Made by a program: the position numbers and the translations under genes. A stretch of 60,000 bases of DNA from Bolinopsis microptera. Lineage: Eukaryota > Ctenophora > Tentaculata > Lobata > Bolinopsidae. The notes under the pieces were generated by a model. It did no database searches. It was not told the origin of the DNA and worked only from the letters and a program-made list of their open reading frames with translations. The stretch is from the NCBI RefSeq assembly GCF_026151205.1, contig NC_087072.1, forward strand, positions 17,563,669-17,623,668. The letters are read 5' to 3'. Numbering within the stretch: the first letter of the stretch is position 1; each line of letters starts with the position of its first letter. Positions 10,800 to 22,092 of the stretch are shown one piece after another.

Positions 10800-12345
10800 G
10801 TAATAAATTCGTAACAAAGGTTTCTCTACAGGAATGTGTTGTCCATGATAGTCCCAGGAACCACAAAAAATCGTTCAGCTGAAATGTTTGGGCAAACATT
10901 TTTAGAGCAAATTTTCTCCATGCACCCCTAAAAGTGGTTACCCGGCTCCCGAAGGTCTATGAGATCTACGTAGGGAGTGAAACATGACCGCATTGGCCAC
11001 ATTATGGCAGGCGAATCAGACCGATTGGGGCTTTCTTTTTCGAAATAAATTGGATTTTTCATTATACGCTCTCAATTTTACTAAAATTTCGAAAAATTAA
11101 CCTTTTATTTCAAATCATAACCTTTTATTTCAAATCATATAGAGATATAGACATGAGACATTGATTAAAGTTAGAGTTAGAATATGACACTTTTAGAGCC
11201 CTGAACACGCTCCTTCATCCCTAAATCGGCAATTGTATGAATTTTGCCTGTCAAAATATATCATGTTAATTGTTAACTGATATCAACTAACATTGTTAGT
11301 TTTGAAATCAAAATGAATCATAAAACTTCACGCTAAATGTACACACAACATGATATGTCGGGTATAGGACACTAGGGCGTAAGGAACTAGGGCGGTAGAC
11401 GCAAGAGCAGAGGACACGAAGGCGTTACTTTTCTAAAAGGGTGGACACGAGGGCGAATCACATGATTCATTTTAGTATGGAGACGAAGGCGGAAAAAACC
11501 GACTAAATGATGGTAGTTTTAACTGAGAGGATTGACGGTTTGAAATTGAGTGAACACACCTCAGTGAAATTCGTCTACCCAAAGTAAATACCCGTTTTGG
11601 TACGTACTACCCCTGATCTAAAGCCGGGTAACCGTTATAGCGTCAGCGACTGCGACATTTTGTCACATGAACATCTAGGCAGTGTTTGATTGGTCTAAGC
11701 ACGTTACCAAACCCCAAAATCTGCTGCTGAGTTGGCTGAGATATTTAAGGAAAATCTCTCAATTTTTGGCTCGTTTAAATCTGTGTGATTATTTGTCACA
11801 TCATTATATTGAAATTTACACGTGAGTAGATCCAAGACAAAAGTCAGTAATTAACTAAAATATCGAACAAATTATCGAGTTCAAATGCATTCTTCACAAA
11901 TATTGGCGATGAGCAGAACAAATAAATGTCTTCTAGTGTGGCCTCGTATTTCTAAATGACTCAGTCGCAGCTTACCACAACGAGATGTTAACTTCTCGTA
12001 GGATTCACGAAGAGGAAATATTCTGTATAAACCAAAAATTCCTTTTTAGGAGGTTACCACTTATCATATCCGTTATCCAGCATATAACCGCACAGCTCAA
12101 CCATCTCATAGTCATTCTTGACAGTAACAGCAGCTCAATAGATGTGCTCTGTTTTGATGCTCGGTCCGAATCGAATATAAGTTTCCACATATATATATGA
12201 GGAGACTTATATTCGATTCGGACCTATGTAGATCTCACAGACCTTCAGCAGCCGAGTAACAACTTTTAGGGGTGGGGCGTATGGGTGCCTGGGACTATGG
12301 ACAACATATTCCTGTAGAGAAACCTTTGTTACGAATTTATTCACA
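10800..12345. mobile_element. Inverted-repeat element V
   Basis: The left arm (10800-10985: AATAAATTCGTAACAAAGG, TTGTCCAT, CACCCCTAAAAGT, GAAGGTCTATGAGATCTACG) recurs in inverted orientation at 12222-12345, with one ~45-bp indel and several substitutions. The ~1.24 kb between the arms has no recognised protein. A duplicated target was not found. It is likely an old non-autonomous foldback or TIR element. Confidence 0.65.
12160..12226. repeat. Near-perfect short hairpin at the inner edge of element V
   Basis: GGTCCGAATCGAATATAAGT is followed, after an AT-rich loop (about 20 bases), by ACTTATATTCGATTCGGACC. The arms of about 20-22 bp match almost perfectly. Function unknown. Confidence 0.75.
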
Positions 12346-12813
12346 GATGGTCCCATGAATTTATATTCTCGCCCTAACTATGAGTTTTTTGTAGCAAAAA
12401 AAATAATTTGGAGGTTATATTGGAAATTTTGGCAGGAAACCAACATATTCTCTTAAAAGTGAGACACTTTGAAGAGAACTAAACTTCGATAGATTAAAGC
12501 AATTATCTATATCTCTTATATAAGTGGTATAACTATCAATAGCAGTAAATGGTGACGATGTCAACATCACAGTCAGCATCTTGTCTAGTCGTTGAAGTGG
12601 TTTATCAAGATCAAGCAAATTCAATAAACTGTTTTAGAATATCGGAATTAAAATAATATACATAATTATGTAAAATAGTATACAATTATGTAACAAGAAG
12701 AAATTGGATTATAGGTTCAGCAAATTGTGCCGATAGTACTCAGGAATAATTAATAGCTGTAATATGAAATATCTGAAGGGGAACCAGTAAGATCCATATA
12801 AGGACCCAGGTGC
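12346..12813. other. AT-rich intergenic stretch
   Basis: No supported gene or RNA. The minus-strand frame at 12415-12624 has no recognised product. Confidence 0.45.
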
Positions 12814-14484
12814 ATGCCCTGGACTCTTTCTCTGCAACAAACGACACATTTGTCTTCTTTATCAATACCACGACATTTAAGAGAAGCTCTCTTATACAAG
12901 ATTTGGCACTTAGGAATACAAGGCCGATTCTTCAGCTGTTTGAAACACATGTATACTAACTCATCAGCGAAAATTAAACTCTTGAACAAACTGTCAGAAA
13001 GGATTGATGTTCTTTGTGGCACAGAACAGGGTCACCCAATGTCTCCTGAACTCTTTAAGATATTTATCCATCAGCTCTCTGAAGACCTTAACGAGCTGGA
13101 AGAAGTTGAAGTGCCTATCATCAATTCGACACGAGTAACTCACTTACTCTGGGCTGATGATCTGATACTGCTTGCCCTAAATTCGATGAGTCTCCAGAAA
13201 ATGCTCAACACTCTCGAATCCTACTGCCTTGAGTGGGGCTTGTCAGTTAACATATCTAAAACAGCTATCATGGTTTTCAACCGTGCTGGGAGGATACTAA
13301 AAGAAAGCAAAAACTTCACTTACGGCCAAATATCCATCTCCTCTGTCCGAGAATATACCTACCTCGGCATAACATTTACTCTTACTGGAAGTCTGAAGCT
13401 AGCACAATTAGTGAAATTGAAGCAGAAAGCTATCAGAAGCTACTTCTCACTCAAAAGTATGATTGACCTACAGTCAATTAAGAAAACTGTGATATTTAAG
13501 GGTGATGTGCAAGGGCCCCCCATTTTTAATCTTGTACTTAACTGGGGATTAGAACTTGCAGAGACGTTTAAAAATATATCCCGTGGTTTTACTCTTCAGT
13601 ACAGACAAAGTTCCAGACAACCGGAAAAATGTGTCATTGATCTGGACTATGCTGATGACATCGCAGGAATGGATGACACTGTTGAAGGACTGCAAGAAAC
13701 TACGGACAATATTGCGAAATACTGTGGGCTCGGGGGTCTTAAGATGAACGCAAAGAAAACAGAGATCATGGTCATTGGGAAAGATACATCGCAGCACCCA
13801 CTCCCAGAGAATAGGACCATAGATATAACTGTCGATGGAAACTCTGCAAAGCAGGTCACTCAATTCACTTATTTGGGTGCCAAAATTACATCAGATGGCA
13901 AGATTGATAAAGAAATAAGTGTCAGGATTGGAAAAGCAACTGGAGCTTTTAACCAACTCAACAACATTTGGAAGAATAAGAACATAAGCATTAACAACAA
14001 AGTGCGAATCTACATCGCAGCTGTTCTTACCATTCTGACCTATGGATGTGAGATATGGAACACGACTCAAGTGCAGACAAGAAGATTGGAGTCTTTCCAT
14101 CAGTACTGCTTAAGAAGAATCCTGAGAGTGAGGTGGTTCCATCGAGTAAGTAATGAGGATGTTTTAAGAAGGGCATCAATAACTGCTCTTGCTGACATAA
14201 TAACAACAAAACGGCTGCGTTGGTTTGGACATGTCAGTAGAATGCCTGAAGATCGGTTACCCAACTATTTACTTGAATGGAAACCCAAGCATGGGAAGAG
14301 ATCAAGAGGCAGGCCTAGGAAGAGCTTAAATGATGTATTTTTTGAGGATGCTGAGCAGAGATTGGATCGGAATGGACTCACGATTGATTGTATGAGAAGA
14401 TTAGCTGCAGACCGAAAGGGATGGAGAAATGTTACCCGCCAAAGTTGTATAATACAAAGTAATGACGCAGTCGACGCAGACTAA
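12814..14484 (+). pseudogene. Chimeric 556-residue reverse transcriptase ORF spanning the LINE A / LINE B junction
   Basis: One uninterrupted frame joins two different LINEs. Residues 1-229 come from LINE A: RT segment SIPRHLREALLYKIWHLGIQ, GTEQGHPMSPE, then WADD at 113-116. Residues 230-556 come from LINE B: GDVQGPPIFN, LDYADDIAGM with YADD at 279-282, KMNAKKTE, TYLGAKI, then RLRWFGHVSRMPEDRLPNYL and HGKRSRGRPRK. The junction is at 13500/13501, exactly at the 3' edge of the left 13-bp target duplication. The product would have two partial palms and no endonuclease, so an active enzyme is very unlikely. The ORF is an accident of an in-frame insertion. Confidence 0.9.
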
Positions 14485-14523
14485 TCCTTTTGGATGGAGA
14501 TCTCGCCATGTAACATGTATGTA
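13501..14523 (+). mobile_element. LINE B (RTE-like), 5'-truncated insertion inside LINE A
   Basis: Begins inside the RT palm (GDVQGPP) and runs to a short TGTA/ATGT-rich 3' end without poly(A). It is flanked by a perfect 13-bp duplication, TGTGATATTTAAG, at 13488-13500 and 14524-14536. The strong 5' truncation plus duplication is the signature of target-primed reverse transcription. The family recurs, more decayed, at 4142-4910 and 49640-50185. The stop at 14482-14484 is the LINE B ORF end. Confidence 0.92.
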
Positions 14524-14536
14524 TGTGATATTTAAG

Positions 14537-15459
14537 CTTTTCGACGCCTTAGTTCTCCCTATCGCCTCTTACGGTTGTCAGATATGGTTACCCCAGACCA
14601 AATTCACGACGGCATTCTCTCCCGGAACAAGTTCCCTCAACTCAAGGAAATTGCCGAAGATCAGATCGAGAAAGTTCACCTCTCCTTCCTAAAGTGGACT
14701 ATAAGCGTCGGCAAAAGAACCTCCAATGCAGGAGTGTGGGGCGATACGGGTCGATACCCTCTTGCTATTGAGGCCAGTCCCCAAGTATTTAACTATGTTC
14801 GAAGACTAGAAAGCATGGAAACTTCCGGATCGGACACCCTTGTTCGACATGCTTTCACAGAACAAAAGAAAATGGGCCTATCATGGTACTCCGGCATTAC
14901 GTCGATGAATCAATTTCTGGCAGAAACGAACGAAAGGCAACTATCACCCATTCAGAAACGAGATGTTCTCCGTTCTTGCTTTAGAACGCAATGGGATGAA
15001 GAGAGACAGCTTAACAGAAAACTTGGATTTTACAATTCGATTAAATCAAGTTTTGGTAGTGAAAAATACCTCTCTCTCTATCTTCCATATAACCAGTCAA
15101 AACGACTAGCCCAAATAAGGACTAGCTCTCACCGCCTAAATATTGAAACGGGACGCCATGGACAAGTCAGAAGAAACAACATCCTAAATCGTATCTTTCC
15201 TACATGTTCCACTAAGGACAAGAACACTCTGGAGTACATGGCAGAGTTACCCTTCTTTGATCCCATAATTGAAGATGAGGTTCATGTGCTTAGAACCTGC
15301 CCCCTCTACCAAGACAACAGGGACCGCCTTAGCCCTGAAGCTAAAACCAACCTCTTCGAGGGAATGGATCTCATATTCACTCAACCAAAGCTTTTAAAAG
15401 AGATTGCTAAATTCTTAGTTAATATAGATGCACTTCGTTTCCTGAGAGACTTAGCTTAA
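14537..15459 (+). pseudogene. C-terminal part of LINE A ORF2
   Basis: Starts in the frame giving LFDALVLPIASYGCQIW directly after the right target duplication, then continues one frame over as a 294-codon open stretch (14575-15459). This includes FLKWTISVGKRTSNAGVWGD, GRYPLAIE, IRTSSHRLNIETGRHG and EDEVHVLRTCPLYQDNRDRL. The frame change near 14580-14600 marks a one- or two-base indel. The conserved post-RT region and Cys/His knuckle identify a LINE ORF2 end. No ATG belongs to this fragment. Confidence 0.85.
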
Positions 15460-15566
15460 ATCATGATATTTGTTTCTTCACGGTTTTCGTATCTGATTTC
15501 TAGGTTATGATTTCATTCTTGTATTGTCAAGCCAGGAGTGTTAGGGCTTCTCTTGACCAATTAAGG

Positions 15567-15600
15567 TTTAATCCGTTTAATCCGTTTAATCCGTTTAATT
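15567..15600 (+). repeat. LINE A 3' tail microsatellite, 9-bp unit
   Basis: Almost four copies of GTTTAATCC at the expected 3' end of LINE A. Such tail repeats are normal for several LINE clades. A reverse-complement counterpart lies at 5112-5136. Confidence 0.75.
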
Positions 15601-16526
15601 TGTAAGGTGTCCCTGATTATCTTGTGAAATGCACAGCTTTAAGCGATATTGTATTTATGAAGTGAATGTGACAATGTTGTAAATTGGAAATTTTTTGTCA
15701 ATGATATAACAAATGTGCAAATATTATATCTGCTATTAAATCTTATATGTTACCTCGGAATCAATCCGTCTCTTATATGTACAGAAAACTAGGTGTCTGC
15801 AGAGATCAACATATATATAGCTGTTTAACACCATTAAAATATAACTTTAAATTCACTCACATTGGAAATTCAGTCTACTCGTGAGAGATCTCAGATGGCA
15901 CTGCTTCACCTAAAATAACTGCAGCTCAGATGGCACTGCTTCGCCTAAAATAACTGCAGCGTCATATTGTCAATATTTCAAGGTGGTCGATAAAGAAATA
16001 AAATGAGATATAAAGTGGATTCTCGCGAGAGGGAGCACATAAGCTATTCAAGACCCAATTCTATAATTGTGTTTGTATCTGTTACCTACATCACAATCAA
16101 CATAACGTAGCAGAGTGCTTTGAATAGCTATATAGTTTATAACGTGCGTATGCTTTAATGTGAAGATTTGTGAAACGACGAAATTTCTCAAATGCAATCA
16201 TCGATGCATAACGCTGCCGTAACTAGGTATGGCTAAAATTAGGATAATAACAGAAAGGACCTGTGGTAGCAACTAACCGATACCCCGCTACTGTAACGAG
16301 TGCATATTATGAAGTTATGAAGTTATGAAACGAAGTGCCTTCATGATGGTTGTACTTGTATGTGATCTTTTTGATATGATGAGGAAAAAATAGCGTTTCC
16401 CGTGAATTGATGAGATCTATTTTATCATGGACCAAGGGAACGTTTCATTGTCCAGCTCCACGATGAAATAAACGCAGTGGACTATTACCGTAATTCTTAC
16501 GTTACCTGGGGACCCCCGGTTTAATC
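15601..16526. other. Intergenic stretch with a 36-bp duplication
   Basis: No supported gene. Two tandem copies of a ~36-bp unit (CAGATGGCACTGCTTC to ATAACTGCAG) lie at 15893-15960. Confidence 0.5.
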
Positions 16527-17440
16527 TCTACTATAATTCAAAGAATTATTTCTGATGTACGACCGCCCACGTGCAAATTAGATGAAAAATAGGAATTTAG
16601 GTAACAACCGAAAGGTTCCATAGCAACGGTGTTTTAATGCACACATGCACGTGCAAAGATTGTCATTTTGAGCGGTTTTGTGGTAATTACGTTGTGTTTA
16701 AAGTGTTTTATATTTAAATCGGCTGTATCTTCGGTTGAGATGGATATTTTTTGATGCGATTAAAACTTTCTTTCAAAGAATACTAATAGCTTCGTCCCTG
16801 TTACCACGGGCTTTCTAGTCTTTACTATAATTCAAAGAATTACTCCTGATGTTGTACGACCGCCCACGTGCAAATTATATGAGAAATATGAAGTTGCATA
16901 ATAACCATGGTAACGGGGGTTGTTGCACGCACGTGCACGTGCAAAGATTGTTTTAACGGCATTTTGATCGCTTTTGTTGTTATAAAGTTATAACGTTATG
17001 TCCAGTGCTAGCTACATTATAATCGGCTGCATCTTCGGTTGTACTGACGGATATTTTTTGATGCGATAAAAACTGACTACCAAAGAAATAGAATACTATT
17101 GCCTTCCTCCCTCTGACCACGGGTTTTCTAGTCTCTCTATTATAATTCAGAGAATTATTTCTGTATGTACGGACACTGTACGACCGCCCACGTGCAAATT
17201 ATACGCGAATTAGGAAGTTACATAGTAACCATGGTAACGAGGGTTATTACACGCACGTGCACGTGCAATGATTGTTTTAATTTCATTTTGATCGGTTTTG
17301 TGGTAATTACGTTGTGTTTAAAGTGTTTTATATTTAAATCGGCTGTATCTTCGGTTGGGATGGATATTTTTTGATGCGATTAAAACTTTCTTTCAAAGAA
17401 TACTACTAGCTTCGTCCCTGTTACCACGGGCTTTCTAGTT
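16527..17440. repeat. Three tandem units of ~300 bp
   Basis: The units start at about 16527, 16821 and 17136 (spacings near 294 and 315 bp). Each holds TATAATTCAAAGAATTA, ACGACCGCCCACGTGCAAAT, GCACGTGCACGTGCAA, ATCGGCTGTATCTTCGGTTG and GATATTTTTTGATGCGAT, and ends CCACGGGCTTTCTAG. The CACGTG motifs are conserved in all three, although neighbouring bases differ. No coding frame is shared. It reads as a short satellite array or duplicated regulatory module. Confidence 0.85.
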
Positions 17441-17536
17441 TGTTTATTAAATGGAAGATATGGCGAAGTGACAATGACAGGCTGAGCGCCGTCTAGTTTT
17501 TATTTCGAAGACACGGTCAATCTTTTATATTCACTA

Positions 17537-17850
17537 GCAGGAACCCGTCTAACTCTAAATGGTGTCAAGACTCAAGAGATTAAATAAATATTACCTATTT
17601 AATTCGCGTTTTTGACACCACTTGGGGATCCAAATTTTGGGCACTAAAATTATTATTCCTTGGCCAATTTTTTATTTTTTCATGCTGATTTGAAGGCCAT
17701 TAAAGCATTTGAACCAGTCAAAAATGTTTAAATTGTATATCATTTTTCGGTTTTTGCGGAAAGTCGTGTTAAAGTTGATGCCGTGGTGTCAGTAAAATGG
17801 TTCGGATAAACACATATATATATATATCGTCTCGCTTTATATATAGTAAG
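17537..17850. repeat. Dispersed repeat R, copy 2, with the unoccupied TA site
   Basis: Aligns with 6533-6833 from ACTAGCAGGAACCCGT to CTTTATATATA, then continues GTAAGAT, matching the right flank of the 6834-7636 element. It is therefore the empty-site paralogue. A (TA)n run lies at about 17813-17828. Confidence 0.8.
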
Positions 17851-17994
17851 ATTTTGCTAGTACGTTTATCTTATTTTGGATACGATTTCCAAATTGGCAA
17901 ATTTTTCAGCTAATTATTACATGTTCAGCGAGTTGACTTGATTTTTGTTCATAGCATTATCAGTTGTCGAAAGCCCAGGCCAAAGATTATTTTA

Positions 17995-18132
17995 TTTAAC
18001 TTTAAGGCTTAAGCAGACAAATTTTTAATAAAATTTGGTAAGATTTTGACAATTGGTATATTTTTGAAAAATATACCGATTGATAAACTCTTACAAAATT
18101 TTACTAATTATTTGTCTGCTTAAAGTTAACGT
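17995..18132. repeat. Foldback hairpin 1
   Basis: TTAACTTTAAGGCTTAAGC at the left pairs with GCTTAAAGTTAACG at the right. The inner arms contain CAGACAAATTTTTAAT-type and ATATACC/GGTATAT sequence. The total length is about 138 bp and the centre is AT-rich. Probable MITE. Confidence 0.7.
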
Positions 18133-18156
18133 TTAATAAAAAATAATTTCATCCAA

Positions 18157-18240
18157 TACCCAGTAACTCTAATCATAAAATGCCTGACAAGTTAATGTAA
18201 TTTATAACTTGTCGGGCATTTATATTAGAACTACTGGGCA
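18157..18240. repeat. Foldback hairpin 2
   Basis: CCCAGTAACTCTAATCATAA to TGCCTGACAAGTTA pairs with TAACTTGTCGGGCA to CTACTGGG, with imperfect arms of about 38 bp. It directly follows hairpin 1, suggesting nested insertions of small foldback elements. Confidence 0.7.
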
Positions 18241-18978
18241 ATGAACGCAAATATTTCGGGATTTGCACCAGTCTCAAGTTCTGATTCAGAATTAACGGAC
18301 ATGATAGCTAAAAATATGCTATTTAAAAATTGTCAGACAAGCTGTTGCCAATTATCATTTAAAATATGTCTGCATAAAAAATATCGCCCATCGATATAAT
18401 ACTACTGAGTAATAAGCCACAAAATTCGTAAAATTATGACTTCAGCTATAGCTTAATTTGCAGCGATCGATTTAATAGCGCAAAAGAACTGGCGCATAAG
18501 ATCTGAAGGGATCCTGAGCAAATTTAAACTTTAAATTAAAGTGGGTTTGACAGAGGAGGTAAGTATATTATAGCTGCTGTTTAACACGATTGCAGGCGAA
18601 CAACGTTTAGTTCACTGAAACTGGACCGTTTATTTTGAGTCCAACCAAGTGCAAAGTGAATTTTAATATGCCGGTAGCAAAGCGCATCTAAAGTTACAGT
18701 TCCTAGATACGGTGTAGTCAAGGTTAGGTTAGATAATAAACTGTACATTTATCTAAGTACGATACACTGCATAAGATTGATTGGGGAGTTCACCAGAAGT
18801 AAACTCGGTACTAACCAATTAAGTAGTGTAAGTTGGCCATTTAATTTACCATCCAAATAATGTTAAGATTTTACCATCAGGATATATTAATTCTTGATAA
18901 AGTAATTGTCTCGCCGAACCAATCCTCCCGTCAAAACATCATTCCACGACTTCTTAGAAGGCAAAAATAAAGAAAATT
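18241..18978. other. AT-rich intergenic stretch
   Basis: No supported gene. A segment at 18330-18375 (TTGCCAATTATCATT, ATGTCTGC) loosely resembles the arm of hairpin 1. Confidence 0.4.
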
Positions 18979-19784
18979 TTAAACTGCACAGTCATTCATA
19001 TTGCTATGAAAATGAGGCGATTTGATGCCAAAGAGGACCACATACCGCAAAAATATGGTAGCCAAGGTAACCGGGCCCATTATCGTGGGCACTATGGTAA
19101 CCACTACCAGGCTGCAATAACCGAAAGTTGAGACACTGCGGGGTGAATAAAATTCTATACAGCAAAAAAACAGAAGACTCCGACCACACACTCAACCTAC
19201 TGACCCTATAACATCTCCCCTCACTGCTCGTGGTGCACAAAAACATTCCAACCTATGTATGTCCCCCTAATGGGTTCCACAAGCCCAACGGTACATAGTC
19301 GGAAGAAAACCAGAGAAGCCTTGATTGCCAGACCAAGGACTGCATCAGTAGCAGCGAAATATGGATATACCTTCTCTCTTACAGTCAGCGAGCTGACAAC
19401 AAACTTTACTGTGTCTTTTAGGCATTGCCACACCACCTTTGCTATTGCATCTGCTCGCCCGTATTCACTGACACATGCCACACCTGGGTTTAGTATGAAG
19501 ATGTACGCATATTATTCACCCAATATGCGGAGATGCCTCAGTTTAGCGAGTTGAGATACAGCAGCAAACTCAAAGGAGCATGAATCAAAATCATCAGTTA
19601 CAAACCTGCCACCGTTTATCAGGGGACTATAGGGAACTGGGGAAGTATACCGCGCTTCTATAATTATACCTTCCTTTTGGAGGAATTGTTTCTCGTGGTT
19701 GGCCAGAAGTGGCATAGACAGTTTGTGAACTCCCAAAAACCAATTTACAACAATAGTCTGGCGCCGGTCCTGTCTCGATACCAA
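18979..19784 (-). other. Unassigned ORF-rich patch, possibly a decayed gene
   Basis: This patch is less AT-rich than its surroundings and has several overlapping open frames on the minus strand (19512-19784, 19221-19481, 18979-19191) and one on the plus strand (19255-19554). Read in order on the minus strand they would need frameshifts. The last frame is hydrophobic (GYCSLVVVTIVPTIMGPVTL). No motif or family was recognised, and which strand is coding, if either, is undecided. Confidence 0.3.
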
Positions 19785-20489
19785 CAGCTAACTATGTTAA
19801 TATGTATAAAGACGTTGTTAAAGAATTAGTGTGTCTCACTGACCGTACCCATACTGCTTTACTGTATTAAATAACACTTACAACGACAACAAGTTACTTT
19901 GCTTGGTATATTTTTGTAAAGAAAAATAAAATGTATTATGTTCAGATATTTAAAAAATAATTAATCTGCTATTAATATCATTAAAAAAACTAATCTATAG
20001 AAAGTTTTAGAAATAAAAAACACTTGTCAAACGTGTACAATAGGACAGAACAAGAAAAGCTAGCCGAGTATACCATCTAACAAAGTTACAGCTCGTCCAG
20101 AGATAAAGATTGACGCGGACGAGCTGTATTATTGGATTATGAAGGAGTGAAAACTAGGTGAAGCAGTGTTTCAGTCTCTGTCTCCCTTTGTATAGGTGGA
20201 CTAATATAATATAGTATAACTCTGTCTGCACCTGGGTGCCATGGGAGTCAAGGTCACTCACTGTTACCAGTGTCACACCTGGCAATAAGCTAGTTTGGAA
20301 TATAACAGCAATATGTAACAATCTCTCCAGGGCAATTGTGTGCAAACATGTAGTCAATATCAATAAAAATTATGTTGCAATTCCAATTCTGCAAATCTAT
20401 GGCTTGCATTTTTCGAATTCCTTGATTCGAATTGAAGTCATGGCGGGGTGCACCATATTTGGTTTAAAACGTGAGACTGATCCTGGTTA
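19785..20489. other. Intergenic stretch
   Basis: AT-rich in the first half. No supported gene. Short inverted GAGCTGT/ACAGCTC segments lie near 20088 and 20121. Confidence 0.4.
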
Positions 20490-20497
20490 CGGTTACA

Positions 20498-20578
20498 AGC
20501 TGATTGGTTTACGTCACGTTTCAAATAGATATGGTTCAGTGTTCACCTCAGTACAGTCAGAATGCAGATCTATATAAC
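20498..20578 (+). promoter_or_regulatory. Promoter-like cluster (CCAAT, CRE-like and TATA motifs)
   Basis: A CCAAT-box-like GATTGG (about 20502), TACGTCACG (about 20511) and TCTATATAACCC (about 20570) occur in the order and spacing expected of a TATA promoter. No gene is recognised downstream, so this may be chance in AT-rich DNA. Confidence 0.2.
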
Positions 20579-21147
20579 CCATCATAAAACGTACGAGTAA
20601 ATGAAAGAGGGACTATGAATAACTGCATTATTGCGGGTCACCAACTACTTTCTATCCATTTATTGGACCAATAAAGCAATAATATCGCTTATTAGTTTGT
20701 TCAGGACCGTTATACATAATAAATATGATCCAACACGGACAATTGATCTGCTGCCAATATAAGAATATACGAATAGCAGGCTAGGATCGTACCCATTTAG
20801 ACTCATAAACCTGTCAACTTAAATATTGGATATATAATTACCTCACATAAACAAGTAAAAAGTACTACGAAAAATTTATCCGGCCCGACGTTTGCGGCGA
20901 TCTTTCTGTCGTAAATTCTTCCTCTTACGACATGTAAATACGACGGTTTTATCGAGATACTAGTCGTATTTAGTAAATAATTTACGACAGTAAAGTGTTA
21001 TATTTACGAAAGTCCACTTTTGGTGGGGTGGACTAAAAAATCCCACTATCGAGTTTAATCGTTAAAGAAAAGTAGTTGCATTGTTCCATTTAATTAAAAA
21101 CTAATGAAAATTCATCTATATATATATGTAGAAATTGAGCGCACATT
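20579..21147. other. Intergenic stretch
   Basis: No supported gene. Several TACGAC/GTCGTA motifs occur at 20885-21010. Confidence 0.4.
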
Positions 21148-21318
21148 TCTAAGCTTATGTCTGGATTCTGGAACTGCTATGATAGTTGGAGCAGCAGAAG
21201 TGTCTAAAGCTTATGTCTGGAACTGCTATGATAGTTGGAGCAGCAGAAGTGTCTAAAGGAGGTGATAATAGCAGTGATATAGATTTACCCGGGGTGACAG
21301 ATCACAAACCAGTTATCT
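21148..21318 (+). repeat. Tandem duplication of ~50 bp in an exon-like segment
   Basis: AAGCTTATGTCTGGA plus ACTGCTATGATAGTTGGAGC to GAAGTGTCTAA is present twice (first copy 7 bases longer, about 21149-21203 and 21204-21257). The second copy reads SGTAMIVGAAEVSKGGDNSS and continues to a stop at 21318, while the first reads through the duplication into another frame. This looks like a terminal coding exon damaged by duplication, but no family is recognised. Confidence 0.35.
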
Positions 21319-21839
21319 GATATCTCAGTTGTTGTCGCACATTAGCGCTCTATTGTCCTATTTGTATATAGGGGTCTCTAATAGTTTATATAGAGGTCTC
21401 TATTAGCATATATAGAGGTCGGCAAGTGTTCTACAGATTGTGATTAGGCCCTGGCACTTGCTAGGTCCTTGAAAAATATACTATTGACAATTTAAGACTA
21501 AGTATAGTGTGCTAGATAAGTAAATATAAGGACGCTTGGTTGATCACGACCCAGAGAGCTGAGTGCTGAGTGCTAGTGTGATCATTCAGTTTGATTATAA
21601 TGGAGCTGACAAGTGCTGCCAGGTGTGCAGTTTTAGCACTAACATGATATAGATTAGGCAATCATTTTAAACTTTTAAAAATTAACCTCCTGTGTTATGT
21701 ATTAGGTTGTCTAATTTATCAGGCTTAAGTTTAGTATAACTATATTATACCATTAACTTGAAGAGTTTGATAGTAATATACTCATGGCACTGCGAATATA
21801 ATTATATGTAAATTATAAATATTGCTTTATTTTTTTAAA
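21319..21839. other. Intergenic stretch
   Basis: No supported gene. TATATAGAGGTC-type repeats lie at 21360-21420, and GAGTGCTGAGTGCTAGTG at about 21560. Confidence 0.4.
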
Positions 21840-22092
21840 GGCATTGGTGACCAGCTGCGCTTACAGGAAATAATACTTAAATCATTAAATACTCAAATAA
21901 GTCAAATATTGAAATATGAGATATACGCTAACAATAAAATCTTTGCTGCTCGTGACCGAACCTTACCACAAAACGACAATTATCAAGAAACAAATGTCCC
22001 TATACTTTTGATGCAAAAGAATCCTTTAGATCTGACAGGCTGTCAAAGATATATCTTTGACTCGCTGTCAGTTCCTGAAATTATAATATAAT
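21840..22092 (+). other. Possible exon of unknown gene
   Basis: A polypyrimidine/AG acceptor-like TTTTTTTAAAG precedes an open frame of about 84 codons (GIGDQLRLQEIILKSLNTQI and onward) ending at a stop at 22092. It is polar with mixed charges, has no recognised domain, and could be chance in AT-rich DNA. Confidence 0.25.

Larger units (their letters stand above)
12830..15600 (+). mobile_element. LINE A (non-LTR retrotransposon), 5'-truncated and split by LINE B
   Basis: Two blocks belong to one LINE: the RT palm (12830-13500, SIPRHL, CGTEQGHPMSPELF, WADD) and the post-RT C-terminus (14537-15459). It ends in a 9-bp tail repeat (GTTTAATCC-type, 15567-15600). The 5' half (endonuclease and RT fingers) is absent. 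The C-terminus carries an H/C-rich knuckle (EDEVHVLRTCPLYQ) typical of CR1/L2/Rex-like LINE ORF2 ends; the exact clade is uncertain. The element was interrupted by LINE B and also has a frameshift near 14580-14600, so it is dead. Confidence 0.85.

Noticed and set aside
12750-13022. 90-codon minus-strand frame
   Set aside because: It overlaps the clear reverse transcriptase frame of LINE A on the plus strand.
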